This document shows, piece after piece, positions 32,838 through 40,903 of a DNA stretch of 64,000 bases. A program made the translations under genes and the position numbers. The stretch lies in the NCBI RefSeq assembly GCF_023273875.1, contig NZ_CP096882.1, positions 1,116,001-1,180,000 of the forward strand. Reading direction: 5' to 3'. Source of the stretch: Pseudarthrobacter sp. SSS035. Its GTDB lineage: Bacteria > Actinomycetota > Actinomycetes > Actinomycetales > Micrococcaceae. Each line of letters starts with the position of its first letter. The stretch's first letter is position 1. The notes beneath the pieces are model-generated. The model searched no databases. It worked only from the letters and a program-made list of their open reading frames with translations, and was not told where the DNA came from.

Positions 32838-34382
32838 TCAGACAGTGCTGTGGGCAGTGAAGTCCCAGTTCGGGTAGGGGTCTTCGGGCACGGGTCCGTC
32901 GGGCGGCGTGTCGTCTGGGAATATGTCGTCCGATGGCAGCCCACAGTCGGGCAGCTCATTGCCAGGTAGATGAAGGTCGGACCGATGAGGCCCCGGAACA
33001 GGACCATTCGGCCAGGGTTTTGGCCACTGGGGTGGTTCCCAGTCGGGGTGTTCGCTTTGGTAGTGGCGTCCGGTGGGTGATATCCAGCCGGGCGGTTCAT
33101 TCTTGGTGGCGCCCATTGGTTTCCAGCCTGTGGTGTGTCTTAGTCTGTGGTGTTTGTGACAGGGCTGACCGAGATTTGATATCCCGGTGGCGCCGCCGCG
33201 GGCCCAGGCGAGGACGTGGTCTGCTTCATTGTCGAGGGAGTGGTTGCTGCAGCCGGGGAACGGGCATTTCCCGTCCCGCATTCGCAGCCATTGGCGTTGG
33301 GCTTTCGTCACTCGGTAGCTGGTCCGCCCGATCTCGAGCGGTGCACCGTCGCGCGGGTCGACCAGGACGCTGTGGAAGGACTCGGCGCCGTCGGCGATCA
33401 GTTGGCGGGCCATGGATGGTGGGATCGGCCCGTATCCGTCGAGCATGGCGGGCTCGTCCGTGACACCCAGCAGCGAGAGGACCGGGACGGTGACAAGAAC
33501 CTGCGCCCTCGGCGATGGAACACCAGCAGCCACGCTGCCGCCGTCGATATCTGCCCGGTCACCGGTTCCGCCGAGGAGCCAGATGGCGACGGTGTCGGCA
33601 CGGATCTGGCTGAGCGTCCGGTCCTCATGAGGTCCTTGGAGCGCTCTCGCGGCGGCGGTGGTGCGGTCCCAGATCCCCGCGGCCTGATCGGCGGGCAGAT
33701 ACGCGCTGAGCCAGGCCATACCATCACGGTCCGGGGCATACTCCAGGCGCCGGTCGGCTGCGCTCTTGATGTGGCGCTTTTCGATGCTGACCGGGTGGTG
33801 GCGTTCCCGCCACGTCCGGGCCTTGTGCCGGAACCGGCCGGGGATGAGCTCACCGACCGGGCCCCCACGTGCCGGATTTACGACGAAGGGGTCCAGGAAA
33901 TGCGCCTCCAACGCCGCAGCGGCCGGCCGGTCAAGATTGGTGGTTTCGTCGACCATGACCCTCGCGTGCTGCCAGGAAATCTGCCCGGCCTGCAGCGCGG
34001 ATAAGGTCAGGGGCAGCCTGGTGGTGAGTTGGTGGGCCTCGGCCAACAGCGCCCCAGCGGACCGTTCGCTCACCGTGAGCACGCACGCGACCTCCGCGAC
34101 CACGGCCATCTCTTGCCCGGTGTTGTCCTCAGGTGACGTGGCCGGACCCGCCAGCGCTTGGGCAGCGTCGTCATAGTCGGCGACCGCCTGGACTTTCAGG
34201 GCCGCCATCGTCGCCTCCCCGCAGGCCACGGCAGCCAGCGTCCGCAGCGCGAGCTCGGCCCTCCGATGCATCGGGTCAGCACACTGGCCCGGGGCTTCGA
34301 CAGCCTCACGGAGCACAACCGCCAGCTCAGCGAAGGACACCGAAAGGGCCTCCGCCGTCGCCACCGCTGCTCTGCTATCCAT
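32838..34382 (-). CDS. DUF222/HNH endonuclease-domain protein
   Basis: A 514-residue actinobacterial DUF222 protein. The N-terminal 330 residues are the DUF222 helical domain. The C-terminal HNH zinc motif is RDGKCPFPGCSNHSLDNEADHVLAWARGG (in parts) with the metal cysteines and the catalytic His of NEADHV, then CHKHHRLRH. The tail is Pro/Trp/Asp-rich. These proteins occur in many copies per actinobacterial genome and are probably nucleases of mobile or defence origin; function is not established. I choose ATG 34382 (MDSRAAVA), with GGGGAT 9 nt upstream; an in-frame TTG at 34388 is possible. The gene is bracketed by hairpins. Confidence 0.9.
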   Translation of the reverse strand: MDSRAAVATAEALSVSFAELAVVLREAVEAPGQCADPMHRRAELALRTLAAVACGEATMAALKVQAVADYDDAAQALAGPATSPEDNTGQEMAVVAEVACVLTVSERSAGALLAEAHQLTTRLPLTLSALQAGQISWQHARVMVDETTNLDRPAAAALEAHFLDPFVVNPARGGPVGELIPGRFRHKARTWRERHHPVSIEKRHIKSAADRRLEYAPDRDGMAWLSAYLPADQAAGIWDRTTAAARALQGPHEDRTLSQIRADTVAIWLLGGTGDRADIDGGSVAAGVPSPRAQVLVTVPVLSLLGVTDEPAMLDGYGPIPPSMARQLIADGAESFHSVLVDPRDGAPLEIGRTSYRVTKAQRQWLRMRDGKCPFPGCSNHSLDNEADHVLAWARGGATGISNLGQPCHKHHRLRHTTGWKPMGATKNEPPGWISPTGRHYQSEHPDWEPPQWPKPWPNGPVPGPHRSDLHLPGNELPDCGLPSDDIFPDDTPPDGPVPEDPYPNWDFTAHSTV

Positions 34383-34484
34383 ACTCAAATCATCCCCGGA
34401 GGGTGTGACAATAACGGCGAGGCTGAAGGGCTATGTGCATAACCCTGATCACCCGACCTCAAGGTTGCCACCCGAACCGCCAGC

Positions 34485-34518
34485 CGCGACACTGCAGTTG
34501 AGAGCCTCAAGTGTCGCG
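34485..34518. repeat. Inverted repeat upstream of the HNH gene
   Basis: CGCGACACT...TTGAG pairs with CTCAAGTGTCGCG with a 4-nt bulge. It lies between the DUF222-HNH gene and tRNA-Ser(CGA). Confidence 0.6.
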
Positions 34519-34618
34519 CGGGCGCTGGACTGGGCTTAGCTGTCCCTTTGCACCATCCGGGGGCGGAATGCCTGCCGTTTTGTGGATGGGCGGTATGCTC
34601 CGGTAACCTATTCAGGTT

Positions 34619-34708
34619 GGTGACGTGTCCGAGCGGCCGAAGGTGCAACACTCGAAATGTTGTTTGGTGTCAAAGCCAACGTGGGTTCAAATCCCACCGT
34701 CACCGCCA
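34619..34708 (+). tRNA. tRNA-Ser(CGA), integration target of the island
   Basis: A class II tRNA with acceptor GGTGACG/CGTCACC, anticodon stem CAACA/TGTTG around CTCGAAA (anticodon CGA), long variable arm and T-loop GGTTCAAATCC. CCA is encoded (34706-34708). The 3' part from base 34686 is duplicated at 43017, so the 3' end was supplied by the integrated element. Confidence 0.96.
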
Positions 34709-34721
34709 ATTGGCAAGGCCC
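34686..34721 (+). repeat. attL core, 36-bp direct repeat
   Basis: TTCAAATCCCACCGTCACCG onward to AAGGCCC is identical to 43017-43052. It covers the T-arm and acceptor end of tRNA-Ser(CGA) plus 13 nt downstream of CCA. Confidence 0.95.
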
Positions 34722-34755
34722 TGATTCCCTTTGTTTGCAAGGGAATCAGGGCCTT
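34715..34755 (+). terminator. Terminator behind tRNA-Ser(CGA), carried by the island
   Basis: AAGGCCCTGATTCCCTT pairs perfectly over 17 bp with AAGGGAATCAGGGCCTT, followed by TCGCTTT. An analogous but different hairpin lies at the attR side (43050-43084), where it was probably the original tRNA terminator. Confidence 0.85.
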
Positions 34756-34769
34756 TCGCTTTCTCAAAA

Positions 34770-35903
34770 CTAGGCCGGTGGGCACATTTTGGGCACATTT
34801 GCCAGAGAAACGGCGTGATCCAGAGCGTCTGAAACTGAGTCCAGGTCCCCGTCAAAGAGATCCGCGTAGACGTCCAGCGTCATGGCCGCCGAGCTGTGAC
34901 CGAGCATCTTTTGTACCACCTTCACGTTCGCACCAGCCGATACGGCGAAGCTCGCCGCCGAGTGCCGCAAGTCGTGTGGCGTGATCCGGGGAATGCCCGT
35001 CCGCTTCACGGCGCTGCCAAACCAGCTCATATTGTCCTCATGGACGCGGGCCTGCCTCAGGTAGTGCCCGTGCTCGTCAGGGAACACCAGGTCATCCCGC
35101 CCCTTGCCCTCGCATTGCCACGCCAGCTGCTCCGCCAGGAACCGCGGGAAGGGCACCGTGCGCTTTTTGTGGTTCTTAGGCGTCCCGACGTGGATCACGG
35201 AGCCCACCTGGACGGCGTTCTCTTCGATCATCAGCCGGCGGCGCAGCATGTCCAGGTGCTTGACCTTCAGCGCGGTTGCCTCGCCCCACCGGATGCCGCA
35301 GTAGGACAGCACCAAGACCAAGCCAGGGTATTTGCTCGCAGCGGCCAGCGCGTGCACTTGCTCATGGCTGAGGTAGACGTGCGGTTTCTTCACTTTCCGG
35401 GGCAGGGACACCCCCCGCGCGGGGTTGCTGAGGGTCCGCCGATCGCTCACGGCGTCATCCAGGACGGCGGCCAGCACCCCGTAGGCACGGATTACCAGCG
35501 TTGCCCCTTTGGGCTTCCGCGGCGGCGTCGCCATAGCATCCCCCTGTGACATTTCGGACACCCACTGCTGCACTGCTGTCTTCCGGACATCAGCCACGGC
35601 GACGCTACCCCACGCCGGCAGCACGTGGATTCTCCAGGCGGATTCCAGCGGCCTGTAGGCAGACGGCTTTAGGTGGGTCTGTCGAGCCAGCCACGCGGCC
35701 CCCAGTGGCCCTATCAGCGCCTTGGCGGCGGTAGCGTCGATGAACTCCCCGCGGGCCTTGGAAACCTCCACGCTCGCCAGGAACAATTCAGCGTCCCGTT
35801 TGGTCCGAAAGCCGCGCTTCTTGGTCTGGCTGCGGTCCGGCTTCCGGTAGCGGACCTGATACCGCTTGCCCGCCGTCGTCTCGTAAGGCTCAATCGTCGC
35901 CAT
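34770..35903 (-). CDS. int: Tyrosine-type integrase of the island
   Basis: A 377-residue phage integrase. The N-terminal AP2-like arm-binding domain (YQVRYRKPDRSQTKKRGFRTKRDAELFLASVEVSKA, in parts) is followed by the SAM-like core-binding domain and the catalytic domain. The catalytic residues are visible: Arg in CGIRWGEATAL, Lys in PKNHKKRTVP, His-x-x-Arg in HDLRHSAASF, His in LGHSSAAMT and Tyr in DVYADLF. The gene is next to attL and points toward it, as is usual for tRNA-integrating elements. Its start overlaps the upstream XRE gene by 14 nt, so repressor and integrase are co-expressed. Confidence 0.96.
   Translation of the reverse strand: MATIEPYETTAGKRYQVRYRKPDRSQTKKRGFRTKRDAELFLASVEVSKARGEFIDATAAKALIGPLGAAWLARQTHLKPSAYRPLESAWRIHVLPAWGSVAVADVRKTAVQQWVSEMSQGDAMATPPRKPKGATLVIRAYGVLAAVLDDAVSDRRTLSNPARGVSLPRKVKKPHVYLSHEQVHALAAASKYPGLVLVLSYCGIRWGEATALKVKHLDMLRRRLMIEENAVQVGSVIHVGTPKNHKKRTVPFPRFLAEQLAWQCEGKGRDDLVFPDEHGHYLRQARVHEDNMSWFGSAVKRTGIPRITPHDLRHSAASFAVSAGANVKVVQKMLGHSSAAMTLDVYADLFDGDLDSVSDALDHAVSLANVPKMCPPA
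34779..34798. promoter_or_regulatory. Left arm-type integrase sites
   Basis: Two copies of TGGGCACAT start at 34779 and 34790, exactly 11 bp apart (one helical turn). They lie within the last codons of int. Three copies with the same spacing occur near attR. Confidence 0.7.
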
Positions 35904-36594
35904 TGGCCAGGACCGATGTTTTCGCGCGCGGGTGCCTTGGCGGAATGCCCTCTTCCAGAGTCAGATAGAGGCCCAACAGCCGCTCTGGAATGGGCGGCTG
36001 CGCCTCAGGAGTCATTTCGACCAATCGTTGCCGGACGCCGTGGGAATGCTCGAGGTGGTACCGCACAATGGCGTTGAACTCGGAGTCCTGGGCAGTCTTT
36101 GACTTGCCATAGATTTTCAGGAACGCATCGTCGGGGAGGTCAAACCTTAACCTCTCCTGCTCGTCCAGAGAGTCGAGGATGGCAGCTTCAGAATCCTGGA
36201 TGGTCCGGAGGAACAGTAGGGCCTTGAGCGTTTCCTCGTTCGGACTTCCTTCGATTTTTCGCGGTTCGATGCCATCAAACTGCTGCATGGCCTCATAGTT
36301 GCTCAGCTCGACGCCCGGAAGGGCCTCGAGCTTTGAGCCTGCCTTGACCGGTGGAAACAGCAGAGAAATGGCCGGGAGCTGCAAAGCAGCCGCAAACGTC
36401 AGGAGCTCAGTAACGGAAAGGGAGCTTCTGCGTCCGCTCTCCAAGTTGGCAATGACGTCGCGCCCGAGTGGATTACCCACGCGCTCGCAAGCCTCAGATA
36501 GCTGCTTAGCCGTCAGGTTCTGCGCCTCGCGCTCGGCTTTGATGTTGGCAACAATCCGCGCGGTGTAGCCGGCCGCCCAGTTTTCAAGTGTCAT
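35890..36594 (-). CDS. XRE-family repressor of the island
   Basis: A 234-residue protein. Residues 10-75 form a Cro/C1-type helix-turn-helix (RIVANIKAEREAQNLTAKQLSEACERVGNPLGRDVIANLESGRRSSLSVTELLTFA, in parts). The rest is a mostly helical domain of unknown type, longer than minimal repressors and without a recognisable protease (LexA/S24 or HEXXH ImmA) motif, so induction is probably not by RecA-mediated self-cleavage. It is divergent from xis over a region with two dyads and is likely to repress the lytic/excision direction. Confidence 0.88.
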   Translation of the reverse strand: MTLENWAAGYTARIVANIKAEREAQNLTAKQLSEACERVGNPLGRDVIANLESGRRSSLSVTELLTFAAALQLPAISLLFPPVKAGSKLEALPGVELSNYEAMQQFDGIEPRKIEGSPNEETLKALLFLRTIQDSEAAILDSLDEQERLRFDLPDDAFLKIYGKSKTAQDSEFNAIVRYHLEHSHGVRQRLVEMTPEAQPPIPERLLGLYLTLEEGIPPRHPRAKTSVLANGDD

Positions 36595-36628
36595 TCCATC
36601 ACTTTACATCCCACGGCTTGCGCACAAA

Positions 36629-36660
36629 TAGCATTGATGCTAGAAATGTCCTATCGACAT
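36629..36660. promoter_or_regulatory. Two operator-like dyads between repressor and excisionase
   Basis: TAGCAT-TG-ATGCTA (36629-36642) and ATGTC-CTATC-GACAT (36646-36660) are perfect inverted repeats in the divergent promoter region. They are candidate XRE operators controlling both directions. Confidence 0.6.
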
Positions 36661-36706
36661 AAACCGCAGCTCGCGCAGTGTTGATTCAGCACACGAAGGA
36701 GTAAAG

Positions 36707-36910
36707 ATGGAATCCGAACTGCTCACGTCCACAGAGTTGGCCCAGAAGCTGCACAAGACCGTTTCAGCTCTTGCCCAGTGGCGATACAAGGGCGTAGGTC
36801 CCAAATTCATCAAGCTTGGCGGCGGCGTCCGCTACCGCGCCAGCGACGTGGAGGCATGGCTTGACGCGCAGACCCGCACTCAGACCGGCCACGAGCTGGC
36901 AAGTGCTTAG
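36707..36910 (+). CDS. xis: Excisionase-like MerR-type helix-turn-helix protein
   Basis: A 67-residue protein of the Xis/helix-turn-helix_17 type: LTSTELAQKLHKTVSALAQWRYKG is the recognition helix region and FIKLGGGVRYRASDVEAWLDAQ the wing, the pattern of AlpA/Xis-like excisionases. AAGGAG lies 7 nt upstream of the ATG. It is the first gene of the rightward transcript, divergent from repressor and integrase, as in many actinobacterial integrative elements. Probably directs integrase to excise the island by bending DNA at the arm sites. Confidence 0.88.
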   Translation: MESELLTSTELAQKLHKTVSALAQWRYKGVGPKFIKLGGGVRYRASDVEAWLDAQTRTQTGHELASA

Positions 36911-37025
36911 ACGCAGACCAGGGCCAACGGCCCGCAGACAAAAGAAAAGCGCTCCCGGTGTCGTCGCCAAACAACCGACCGGAAGCGCTCGCAGATCCGA
37001 ACCCCTGGAAGAGGGAAGAATCGCT

Positions 37026-37394
37026 ATGAACCACACTACCGCCCAGGACCTCGAAGACCTCCCCTTATCTGACCCGGCGTTTGACGCGCTGTTCAATGCG
37101 CCGCAGGTAGCGGATACAGCAGAGCCGCCGGCTGGCTTCACGCCGGACCCGTCGTGCGGGATCTGCTTCCCCGAGGAACACACCGCCGGCAACATTTGTG
37201 ACCAGCCCACAACCTACAGCGGCCCGAGCCGCTACAGCCCAGATAATGCCTGGGGAGTCACGACGTCGTGGAACGTAGTGGAGGGCTTTGAGTTCTACAT
37301 CGACAGCCGGCCCTATGCCCGTCTGGATGTGCCCGCGGCCACGACGCTGCACGGTCTCTTGGGCGAAGTACTCCAGGAAGTAGGCCAGCCATGA
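37026..37394 (+). CDS. Hypothetical island protein with CxxC pair
   Basis: A 122-residue acidic protein. It has a possible zinc site in CGICFPEEHTAGNIC (three cysteines and a histidine), followed by an alpha/beta-looking C-terminus (WNVVEGFEFYIDSRPYARLDV). No family recognised. GAGGGAAG precedes the ATG, and the stop overlaps the next start (ATGA), so it is translationally coupled to the second recombinase. This region also has an open frame extending upstream, but the start at 37026 is better supported. Confidence 0.78.
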   Translation: MNHTTAQDLEDLPLSDPAFDALFNAPQVADTAEPPAGFTPDPSCGICFPEEHTAGNICDQPTTYSGPSRYSPDNAWGVTTSWNVVEGFEFYIDSRPYARLDVPAATTLHGLLGEVLQEVGQP

Positions 37395-38326
37395 ACCGCC
37401 CCGCGCTCGCCGTCGTCCCGGACCACCACGAGCCCACGCCGGATGAAATCCTAGAGGGAAATGAGAAGGTGATGACGCTCTTTGGCTATGAGGGGGAGGC
37501 CCGCGGGCTCGCTGCCCGCACTATCAAGGAGAACTCGATCTTCTTTCGGAAGATGAGTCGTGAAGGTCTTGATTTCATGACCTGCACAAGGCGCGACATT
37601 GTGTTTTGGATGGCCGGCCAGGACTGGTCCAACTCAACGCGCGTGCACCGCAAGGCCCAGCTGTACGGCTTTTACACGTGGATGCAGGATGAAGGCCTAC
37701 GCCTCGATAACCCGGCTGCCAAGCTGCCGAAGGTCAAGGCGCAGAAACAGAAGCCGAACCCTGTCGCAGCGGCCGATATCCAGAAGCTCTTGGATTCTGG
37801 CATCTACTTCAGGACTCAGGTCATGGTGTGCGCCCACTACTACCTTGGATTGCGCGTCTCAGAGATCGCCGCCATCCACGGCGAAGATATCAACTGGGAT
37901 ACCCGCACGCTCAGGACGATTGGCAAGGGCAGGAAAGAGGCGTACATCCCTATCCCGTCCCAGATGTGGGATGTCGTAACAAGGATGCCCAGGGACGCTT
38001 TCTGGTTCCCCAACAGGACACCCAACCGGATGTTTCCGGCCGGTGAGGGCCACATCACCGGCAACTCAATCTCTGGCCTGCTTGCTGAGGCAATGAAGCG
38101 CGCGGGTCTGAAGCACCGTCCCCACCAGCTGAGGGCGGCGACGGCCACCGAGATGCACCGTGCCGGCGTCAGCGCGTTCACCATCCAGGAAGGAATGCGC
38201 CATTCACTCATGCAGACCACCACCGTCTATCTGACCATCGACCCCGAGCAGGTACGCGCCGGCCTCGAGATGCTGCCGACTGTGACCATGCCATCCCGCA
38301 AACGGAAGGTAGCCCAGAATGTCTGA
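37391..38326 (+). CDS. Second tyrosine recombinase (XerC/D-like) of the island
   Basis: A 311-residue tyrosine recombinase. The N-terminal SAM-like domain (LAARTIKENSIFFRKMSREG, then KAQLYGFYTWMQDEGL) matches Xer-type core-binding domains. All catalytic positions are present: Arg in GLRVSEIAAI, Lys in TIGKGRKEAYIPI, His-x-x-Arg in HQLRAATATEM, His in MRHSLMQTT and Tyr in TTVYLTI. It lacks the AP2 arm-binding domain of the integrase. Two full tyrosine recombinases in an 8-kb element is unusual: possible roles are resolution of circular multimers or a second integration mode. Coupled on both sides. Confidence 0.93.
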   Translation: MNRPALAVVPDHHEPTPDEILEGNEKVMTLFGYEGEARGLAARTIKENSIFFRKMSREGLDFMTCTRRDIVFWMAGQDWSNSTRVHRKAQLYGFYTWMQDEGLRLDNPAAKLPKVKAQKQKPNPVAAADIQKLLDSGIYFRTQVMVCAHYYLGLRVSEIAAIHGEDINWDTRTLRTIGKGRKEAYIPIPSQMWDVVTRMPRDAFWFPNRTPNRMFPAGEGHITGNSISGLLAEAMKRAGLKHRPHQLRAATATEMHRAGVSAFTIQEGMRHSLMQTTTVYLTIDPEQVRAGLEMLPTVTMPSRKRKVAQNV

Positions 38327-38594
38327 CCTCGAGGGTAAGACTCAGGAGTGCCGTGGTTGCGGCCGCGACGCTGACCCGGAGGACCTGACAAGCTCCGGAC
38401 TCTGCACCGGCTGCCTGCCAAACCCTGTGGGCCCAGCCCCCAGGCGCAGCGCCGGCCGGTCTGTCGGAATTCCGACAGACGCCCGTTATGTACCACGTCT
38501 CGACGCCGCGGCCCACAAAGCCGAGGCTGACAAGTTCAAGGCCGAGATCCGCGCTCGCCGCGAAGCTCGCCGGAACCCCAGCCACACCAGCTAG
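38319..38594 (+). CDS. Small zinc-ribbon-like protein
   Basis: A 91-residue protein. Its first 30 residues contain CRGCGRDADPEDLTSSGLCTGC, a CxxC-x15-CxxC zinc-ribbon arrangement. The C-terminal half is charged and helical (AHKAEADKFKAEIRARREARR), like nucleic-acid-binding tails. The start overlaps the recombinase 3' end by 8 nt. Probably a DNA- or RNA-binding regulator of the island (inference). I do not recognise a named family. Confidence 0.8.
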   Translation: MSDLEGKTQECRGCGRDADPEDLTSSGLCTGCLPNPVGPAPRRSAGRSVGIPTDARYVPRLDAAAHKAEADKFKAEIRARREARRNPSHTS

Positions 38595-38642
38595 AACACC
38601 TATGCCAATCCATCCTCAAGCGAAGAAAGGAGGAACCACACA

Positions 38643-38957
38643 ATGCACAGACTCCTAGACGTTCTCATGGCGTTGATCGCGGCCATATGGCCAGCGAACC
38701 GCCGACCCGTCCCAGACACTGCCAAGGCCAACGGCCCGCAGGCTCTCCCTGCTGTTGAGCTGCCCCGCCAGACAGCTCCAGCCCCATCATGCGCAACGGA
38801 AGCAACACCCGGCCAGATCCGCAGAGCCCGCACACCGGACCACGGCAGCCAACCACGCGGGGCCGGCGCGCGAGGCCCACCAGGGCAACTGCCACCGAAG
38901 CCCACAGCGCCCTCGCAGAGTCCCCGTGAACTTGTCGCCCGCATAAGCGGCCGCTGA
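38643..38957 (+). CDS. Small Pro/Ala-rich island protein
   Basis: A 104-residue protein. The N-terminus (MHRLLDVLMALIAAIW) is a short hydrophobic helix, possibly a membrane anchor or signal. The rest is Pro/Ala/Arg-rich low complexity without a recognisable fold. It is included because AAAGGAGGAA lies 7 nt upstream of the ATG and it continues the coupled rightward transcript. Function unknown. Confidence 0.55.
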   Translation: MHRLLDVLMALIAAIWPANRRPVPDTAKANGPQALPAVELPRQTAPAPSCATEATPGQIRRARTPDHGSQPRGAGARGPPGQLPPKPTAPSQSPRELVARISGR

Positions 38958-39541
38958 CTTGATCCGGGACCAGCAGGCAGCCGCAGAAAGATCAGGCCCA
39001 GAATCAAATCTGATCCGGCACAGGAATCAGGCTTGATATCAGGGCAAAAAGGTATCCCCGCGGGCGCGCGTGCGGGTACGCGCCCAGGCAGGGCAGGGCA
39101 GGGTATCTGTTGGGTTAAGAGAACAGGTCAGCCCCCAGACCAAACACCAAACCAAAGACTGACCTAGGTCAGAGGTCTCCCGGACCTAGCCATGTCGGGA
39201 CGGGACGGGTTGGTAGTCGGTTAGTCGATCTGCCTGATTCTGGCAGATTCCGGCAGACCACCTGCCCACCAAATCTGGATTCGTCGGGACGGGTCTTGGG
39301 TCGGGTCGGGAAGTACTGGGCAGGCAGCCCAGCAGGACCGCCAGCGGACATGCCCAGAAAGTCTGGACTTTCCGGGTCGGGTCTTGGGTCGGGTCGGGAA
39401 GTACTGGGCAGGCAGCCCAGCAGATTATCCGCAGATACCAGCAGATTCCGCAGAAGGCCAGCCTGCCAGTTCTGGATTTACCGGGACGGGTCGGGTCGGG
39501 GAGACATTGGGCAGTAGGCCCACCACACACCAGGAGGAACC
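38958..39541. other. Non-coding GC-rich repeat region of the island
   Basis: About 580 bp without a convincing gene. From about 39190 to 39525 it is made of imperfect units of about 88 bp: CTGGA..., runs of CGGGTCGGGT and a small hairpin TGGGC-AGGCA-GCCCA. Two units are near-identical and two are diverged. Candidate replication origin, packaging signal or regulatory hub. Confidence 0.7.
39290..39423. repeat. Two exact 46-bp repeats, 88 bp apart
   Basis: Copies at 39290-39335 and 39378-39423 are identical (beginning CGGGTCTTGGGTCGGGTCGG), with partial copies before (about 39196) and after (about 39484). Confidence 0.9.
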
Positions 39542-39772
39542 ATGAGCACCACAGCAGAGAGCCGGCTAGTCGAACAGGAAGCGCTCGCCGTGACCAGGGC
39601 ATTGATGGAAGCCAGGGACTCTGACGCCTTCCTGATGGTCACCGGCTCCACCAGTCCCAGAACGCTGGCCCTCGTGGCCTGTGGCCTCGCCGCCGCAGTC
39701 CTGACCCATGGCGGCATCGACGGGGCCCGCTGGCTCGAGGAGAGACAGCAAGCCATCGCCGCCGAGAATTAG
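39542..39772 (+). CDS. Small hypothetical island protein
   Basis: A 76-residue protein with a mid-to-C-terminal hydrophobic helix (TLALVACGLAAAVLTHGG), amphipathic elsewhere. AGGAGGAACC directly precedes the ATG, a strong ribosome site. It lies right after the repeat region and before a terminator, so it is its own short unit. No family recognised; a membrane or structural role is possible. Confidence 0.72.
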   Translation: MSTTAESRLVEQEALAVTRALMEARDSDAFLMVTGSTSPRTLALVACGLAAAVLTHGGIDGARWLEERQQAIAAEN

Positions 39773-39773
39773 A

Positions 39774-39796
39774 GCCCGATTTTTTAGGAATCGGGC
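39774..39796 (+). terminator. Terminator in the island
   Basis: GCCCGATT pairs with AATCGGGC around a loop with a T run, right after the stop at 39772. It separates the small gene from the capsid module. Confidence 0.7.
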
Positions 39797-39959
39797 CAGC
39801 GGGCGACCCGCGCATCTTCCATTTTTTCTCCCCCTTGGAAAACTCTGAGATTGCCCTTTTTTGTAGGGAAACCCTCTACATCTAGGGGAAGTGGGACCTA
39901 CACCAAACTCCGGGTAGGCGACCCTACAGCCACGAAAAACCACTGAAAGGACCACCACA

Positions 39960-40550
39960 ATGGCCAATGACCCTGTAGAAATCACCATCACGTCACCCAA
40001 CCTCCGCCAGGTCATGGCGGAGGCAAAGGCCATCGGGCCGTCCATCCAGCGGAAGCTCCGCAAGGATCTACGCGGCGTCGGCGACGACATCATCAAGGAC
40101 CAGCGGAGTATCCTTTCCGCGCCTCTTCCGGGCAAGGCGGTGAAGTCAGGTCAGCGTGTGCGGTTGGTCCAGGCCCGCGGGAAGAAGAAGGCCTATCTGC
40201 GGGCAGTGAACGTCTACCAAGCGGAGCCGGCAAGCCGCAGCCGGACACGGGGAATGCGCACCCAGATCAAGGCCTCACTGAAAACTCGTGTGGTGGCTGG
40301 CGCAACGAGATCAGGCATCAGTATCAGGGCAAACAAAATCAACAAAGAAGGTTTTGAAGGCGTCGAAAAAGTGTGGAACAAGAAAATTATTCGACACCCG
40401 GTCTTCAAAAAGAGCGGCAGGGAAACCGCATATGCAACTCAGTTCGGGCAGCCCTACTGGTGGGAACCCATCAACCGCGGCCAGCTCGCAGCGAGAAAAA
40501 AAGCGCTCGAAGCCATCGACAACGCAATCAACCCGAAAGGCGCCAAATAA
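39960..40550 (+). CDS. HK97 gp10-like phage tail-completion/connector protein
   Basis: A 196-residue basic protein. The C-terminal half RHPVFKKSGRETAYATQFGQPYWWEPINRGQ matches the gp10-like pattern RHPvFG...WvtQ..rPwf, followed by the amphipathic helix ARKKALEAIDNAI. The N-terminal part is lysine/arginine-rich (IQRKLRKDLRGVGDDIIKDQ). In tailed phages this protein joins head and tail. AAAGGA lies 9 nt upstream of the ATG. It is a virion-type gene with no portal or tail genes around it. The DNA here is richer in A/T than its surroundings, suggesting acquisition from a phage. Confidence 0.75.
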   Translation: MANDPVEITITSPNLRQVMAEAKAIGPSIQRKLRKDLRGVGDDIIKDQRSILSAPLPGKAVKSGQRVRLVQARGKKKAYLRAVNVYQAEPASRSRTRGMRTQIKASLKTRVVAGATRSGISIRANKINKEGFEGVEKVWNKKIIRHPVFKKSGRETAYATQFGQPYWWEPINRGQLAARKKALEAIDNAINPKGAK

Positions 40551-40552
40551 TC

Positions 40553-40903
40553 ATGGGAAGACCACCTACTCGTCACCAGTTGGATATGGCGCTCGCCGCT
40601 ATTGCCCAGGTCTCCGGCTTCCTCACGGACGGCGGACTGGATTCTGACGGCAGCAAGGCAGCATCACTGACGGCGGCCGCTGACTCGCTGGAGCTCGTTC
40701 GCAAGCACTGGACGACTGAGCCCCGCAAGCGCTCCGACAGGCCCGCAGAATCGCTCACAGGCGTTTCCGCCCACGAAATGTCCGCGGCTCCTGTTACGCT
40801 CATTCCAGAAGGCCAGGACAAGCCGGCAGCGCGAAACGCACCGGACCCAGAACGGCCAACTGAAACTCTCCCGGCTGGGGCGGCAGCGCGAAACGCACCG
40901 TAA
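40553..40903 (+). CDS. Hypothetical island protein with internal duplication
   Basis: A 116-residue protein starting MGRPPTRHQLDMALA, 2 nt after the gp10-like stop. The N-terminal 55 residues are helical. The C-terminal part is low complexity and contains AARNAP twice, from an exact 19-bp duplication (40825-40843 and 40882-40900) that ends with the stop codon. Position between gp10 and capsid genes suggests a head-related or scaffolding-type role (inference). No family recognised. Confidence 0.65.
   Translation: MGRPPTRHQLDMALAAIAQVSGFLTDGGLDSDGSKAASLTAAADSLELVRKHWTTEPRKRSDRPAESLTGVSAHEMSAAPVTLIPEGQDKPAARNAPDPERPTETLPAGAAARNAP

Noticed and set aside
39290..39423. CRISPR array
   Set aside because: Only two exact repeats with a repeat-like interval, no short uniform spacers, and no cas genes.
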